In this document: positions 62,290 through 64,000 of the stretch, in pieces
How the letters are laid out: the number at the start of each line of letters is the position of its first letter
Numbering within the stretch: position 1 is the stretch's first letter
Assembly (NCBI GenBank): GCA_963921425.1
Contig: OY992833.1
Location: 29,498,698 to 29,562,697, forward strand
Direction: 5' to 3'
DNA from: Dryas octopetala
Taxonomy: Eukaryota; Streptophyta; Magnoliopsida; Rosales; Rosaceae
Length of the DNA: 64,000 bases
Translations under genes and position numbers: made by a program
Notes under the pieces: model-generated
Databases searched by the model: none
Told to the model about the DNA's origin: nothing
Seen by the model: only the letters and a program-made list of their open reading frames with translations

Positions 62290-62838
62290 AGGTTCATTGA
62301 CTTTTGATATCAACTTTCAATAGTTTTTTAGTTTAGATACTAAAATATAATAGCATTATAGATTAGGTACTAGTTGAAAAGTTAAACATAATAATATAGT
62401 AAAGGGTACTATAATTCACAAATATTTTATCACATGTTACTACAATAAAAAAAATATGGTCAATTACAAATAAATCAATAACAAAATTATTAGGTTTGTG
62501 TTTGACTGCCACGCAGCAAAACAGTTTAGGGTTTAACTTTCGAGTTTTGAGCAGGGACCTAAATCCTAAGCTATAAGCTTCAAAACTCAAATTCTAAACC
62601 ATAAACATCACAAGTACAATTAAACTACATTAGTCAACTTTCAAGACAATATAAAAATTTGAAAGACAAAAATGTCAAATGAAAATAATCCAAAATAAAG
62701 GAGCCAACATGTTTGTAACTTAATATAAAAAATAACATTTAAATTTGGTAATTCAATTAAAATATTATATAGTATTTATATTATTTTAAAAATTTATTAA
62801 AATTTAATATATAATCATAGTTTTCTAATAAAAAATTT
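62290..62838 (+). mobile_element. TA-rich dispersed repeat, copy B
   Basis: Aligns over its whole length with the reverse complement of 20758-21473: AAGGTTCATTGA, TAGATTAGGTACTAGTTGAAA, CACATGTTACTACAATAAA and, near the end, GGAGCCAACATGTTTGTAAC. Non-coding. Confidence 0.6.
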
Positions 62839-62917
62839 AACGTGATACATTTAAATCATTCTAAAAAACTTTATACATTTAAATAAAAAATTCTTAATTA
62901 ATAATCTAAATTAAGGC

Positions 62918-63397
62918 TTATTCATACCATTGCCCCTGTAAGATACACTTTTTTTCACTTTGCCTCCTGAAACTTAAATCCTCTCAGTTTGCCACCTGAA
63001 CTTCGCAAAGTTGTTGCAAAAGACCCTATGCCGTTAACTCTGTCAATTTTTTCGTTAAAAAAGCTAACATGGCACCTATATGGCATGAGTGAGACCCTTT
63101 TTTAGTTATGTAAGATCCATGTAGACAAGCAAAATTATAAAAAATTGACATGGATCTTATTATTTTTAGTTTAAAAATTATTTTTTTTGTCCACATGGAT
63201 TTTACATAACTAAAAAAGGGTCTCACTTATGCCATATAGGTGTCACGTCAGCTATTTTAATGGAAAAATTGACAGAGTTAACGGCATAGGATCTTTTGCA
63301 ATAACTTTGTGAAGTTCAGGTGGCAAACTGAGAGGATTTAAGTTTCAAGGGGTAAAGTGAAAAAAAGTGTATCTTACATGGGCAACGGTGTAAATAA
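62918..63397. mobile_element. fold-back element with ~210-bp near-identical arms
   Basis: The left arm (TTATTCATACCATTGCC, GTAAGATACAC, CTCTCAGTTTGCCACCTGAA, GAGACCCTTTTTTAGTTATG) is present inverted on the right with only scattered mismatches. The loop is about 50 bp. The arms read through to the middle, so a transcript would fold into a long hairpin. No protein and no obvious target duplication. Confidence 0.75.
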
Positions 63398-64000
63398 CTA
63401 AATTAATATTAACAGTCAGACAAGAGCGAAGATATTAATTAAGTTGGCAAGTGGTGGCATGGGGGATGACGTATGAGTGAGTGAGAAAGATAAATGCTTA
63501 TCTGCAACAGAAGAAAACAAAAGACAAATCAATCTCATCGAGTCATTTTTTCTTGCTATTTGCTGCTATTTGGTAATGGTTGCCAACTACACCGCCCAAG
63601 TGGCAAAGTTTGATTTGACTATGTAATATGTATACCCATAATTCTATATATATATCTGCGTGCCATGTCGACAACATAATCTCATACAACACAACAGTCT
63701 ATTTGTAATTCTTCTTACAATAATTCATGCAGGGACCCACTGGCCTTGGCGATTTCTTGCGTGTGATTCAAATACAATAATATTCCAAATACATACGTGT
63801 ATCCTAATTAACCAAATTCACAAAGTTTCTTACATGGTGATTAATTTTAAAAAAAAAAAAAACTATTTTCTTCTCTTGCCTCATGAATATTTGGTCGAAC
63901 ATATTTAAGTGGAGCAGGAGCAAATTAACTTTTGACCAATCAAAAATAGAAGCAAACTTGGGCTTCATTGCTCCATGGTTGGATGTGAAATATGAAGAAT
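63398..64000. other. intergenic
   Basis: No gene or repeat recognised to the end of the window. Confidence 0.5.

Overview
This 64 kb window is nuclear DNA of a flowering plant. The genes have many short introns with GT..AG borders, the intergenic DNA is AT-rich and full of small non-autonomous transposons, and the protein families are plant-specific (leucoanthocyanidin reductase, STN7, SOG1, RTFL/DVL, RLP4, GATL). The leucoanthocyanidin reductase, including its C-terminal tail, resembles my memory of apple and Prunus LAR1, so a woody Rosaceae species is my best guess. That placement is inference.

Layout, left to right. 522-1025 (+): last exon of a bHLH30/106-type transcription factor whose start lies outside the window. 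1.0-7.3 kb: intergenic, with a hAT-like and two Mutator-like MITEs. 7377-13004 (+): 14-exon membrane RING protein with a TMEM185/Fragile-X-F-associated domain. 13713-17114 (-): 5-exon leucoanthocyanidin reductase, convergent with the RING gene. 17.1-22.5 kb: intergenic, with fold-back and Mutator-like elements. 22488-27835 (-): 6-exon ILP1. 28579-32388 (+): 6-exon SOG1, divergent from ILP1 across 743 bp that carry site II motifs and an E2F-type site. 36121-36264 (-): a 47-aa RTFL/DVL peptide gene. 39222-43232 (-): 10-exon STN7 thylakoid kinase. 43.2-47.2 kb: intergenic, with a 1.36 kb transposon that carries gene-like cargo. 47222-48256 (-): intronless GATL glycosyltransferase. 48.3-54.6 kb: repeats, including a Harbinger-like element filled with CCN repeats. 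54572-58604 (+): 9-exon malectin-LRR receptor-like protein RLP4. 58.6-64.0 kb: no gene seen, but two dispersed repeats.

Functionally the genes are mostly unrelated housekeeping and regulatory genes, as is normal in a plant chromosome. The notable exception is the head-to-head pair ILP1/SOG1. Both are linked in Arabidopsis to cell-cycle exit and endoreduplication, and here they share one promoter interval.

The most unusual non-genic signal is a set of very short insertions (about 16-60 bp). Most are flanked by 10-17 bp target-site duplications, and all have poly-A (or poly-T) preceded by CC, as if left by extremely 5'-truncated LINE/SINE retroposition. Exon borders were assigned by eye from GT/AG sites, reading frame and remembered homologues; no alignment or search was run.
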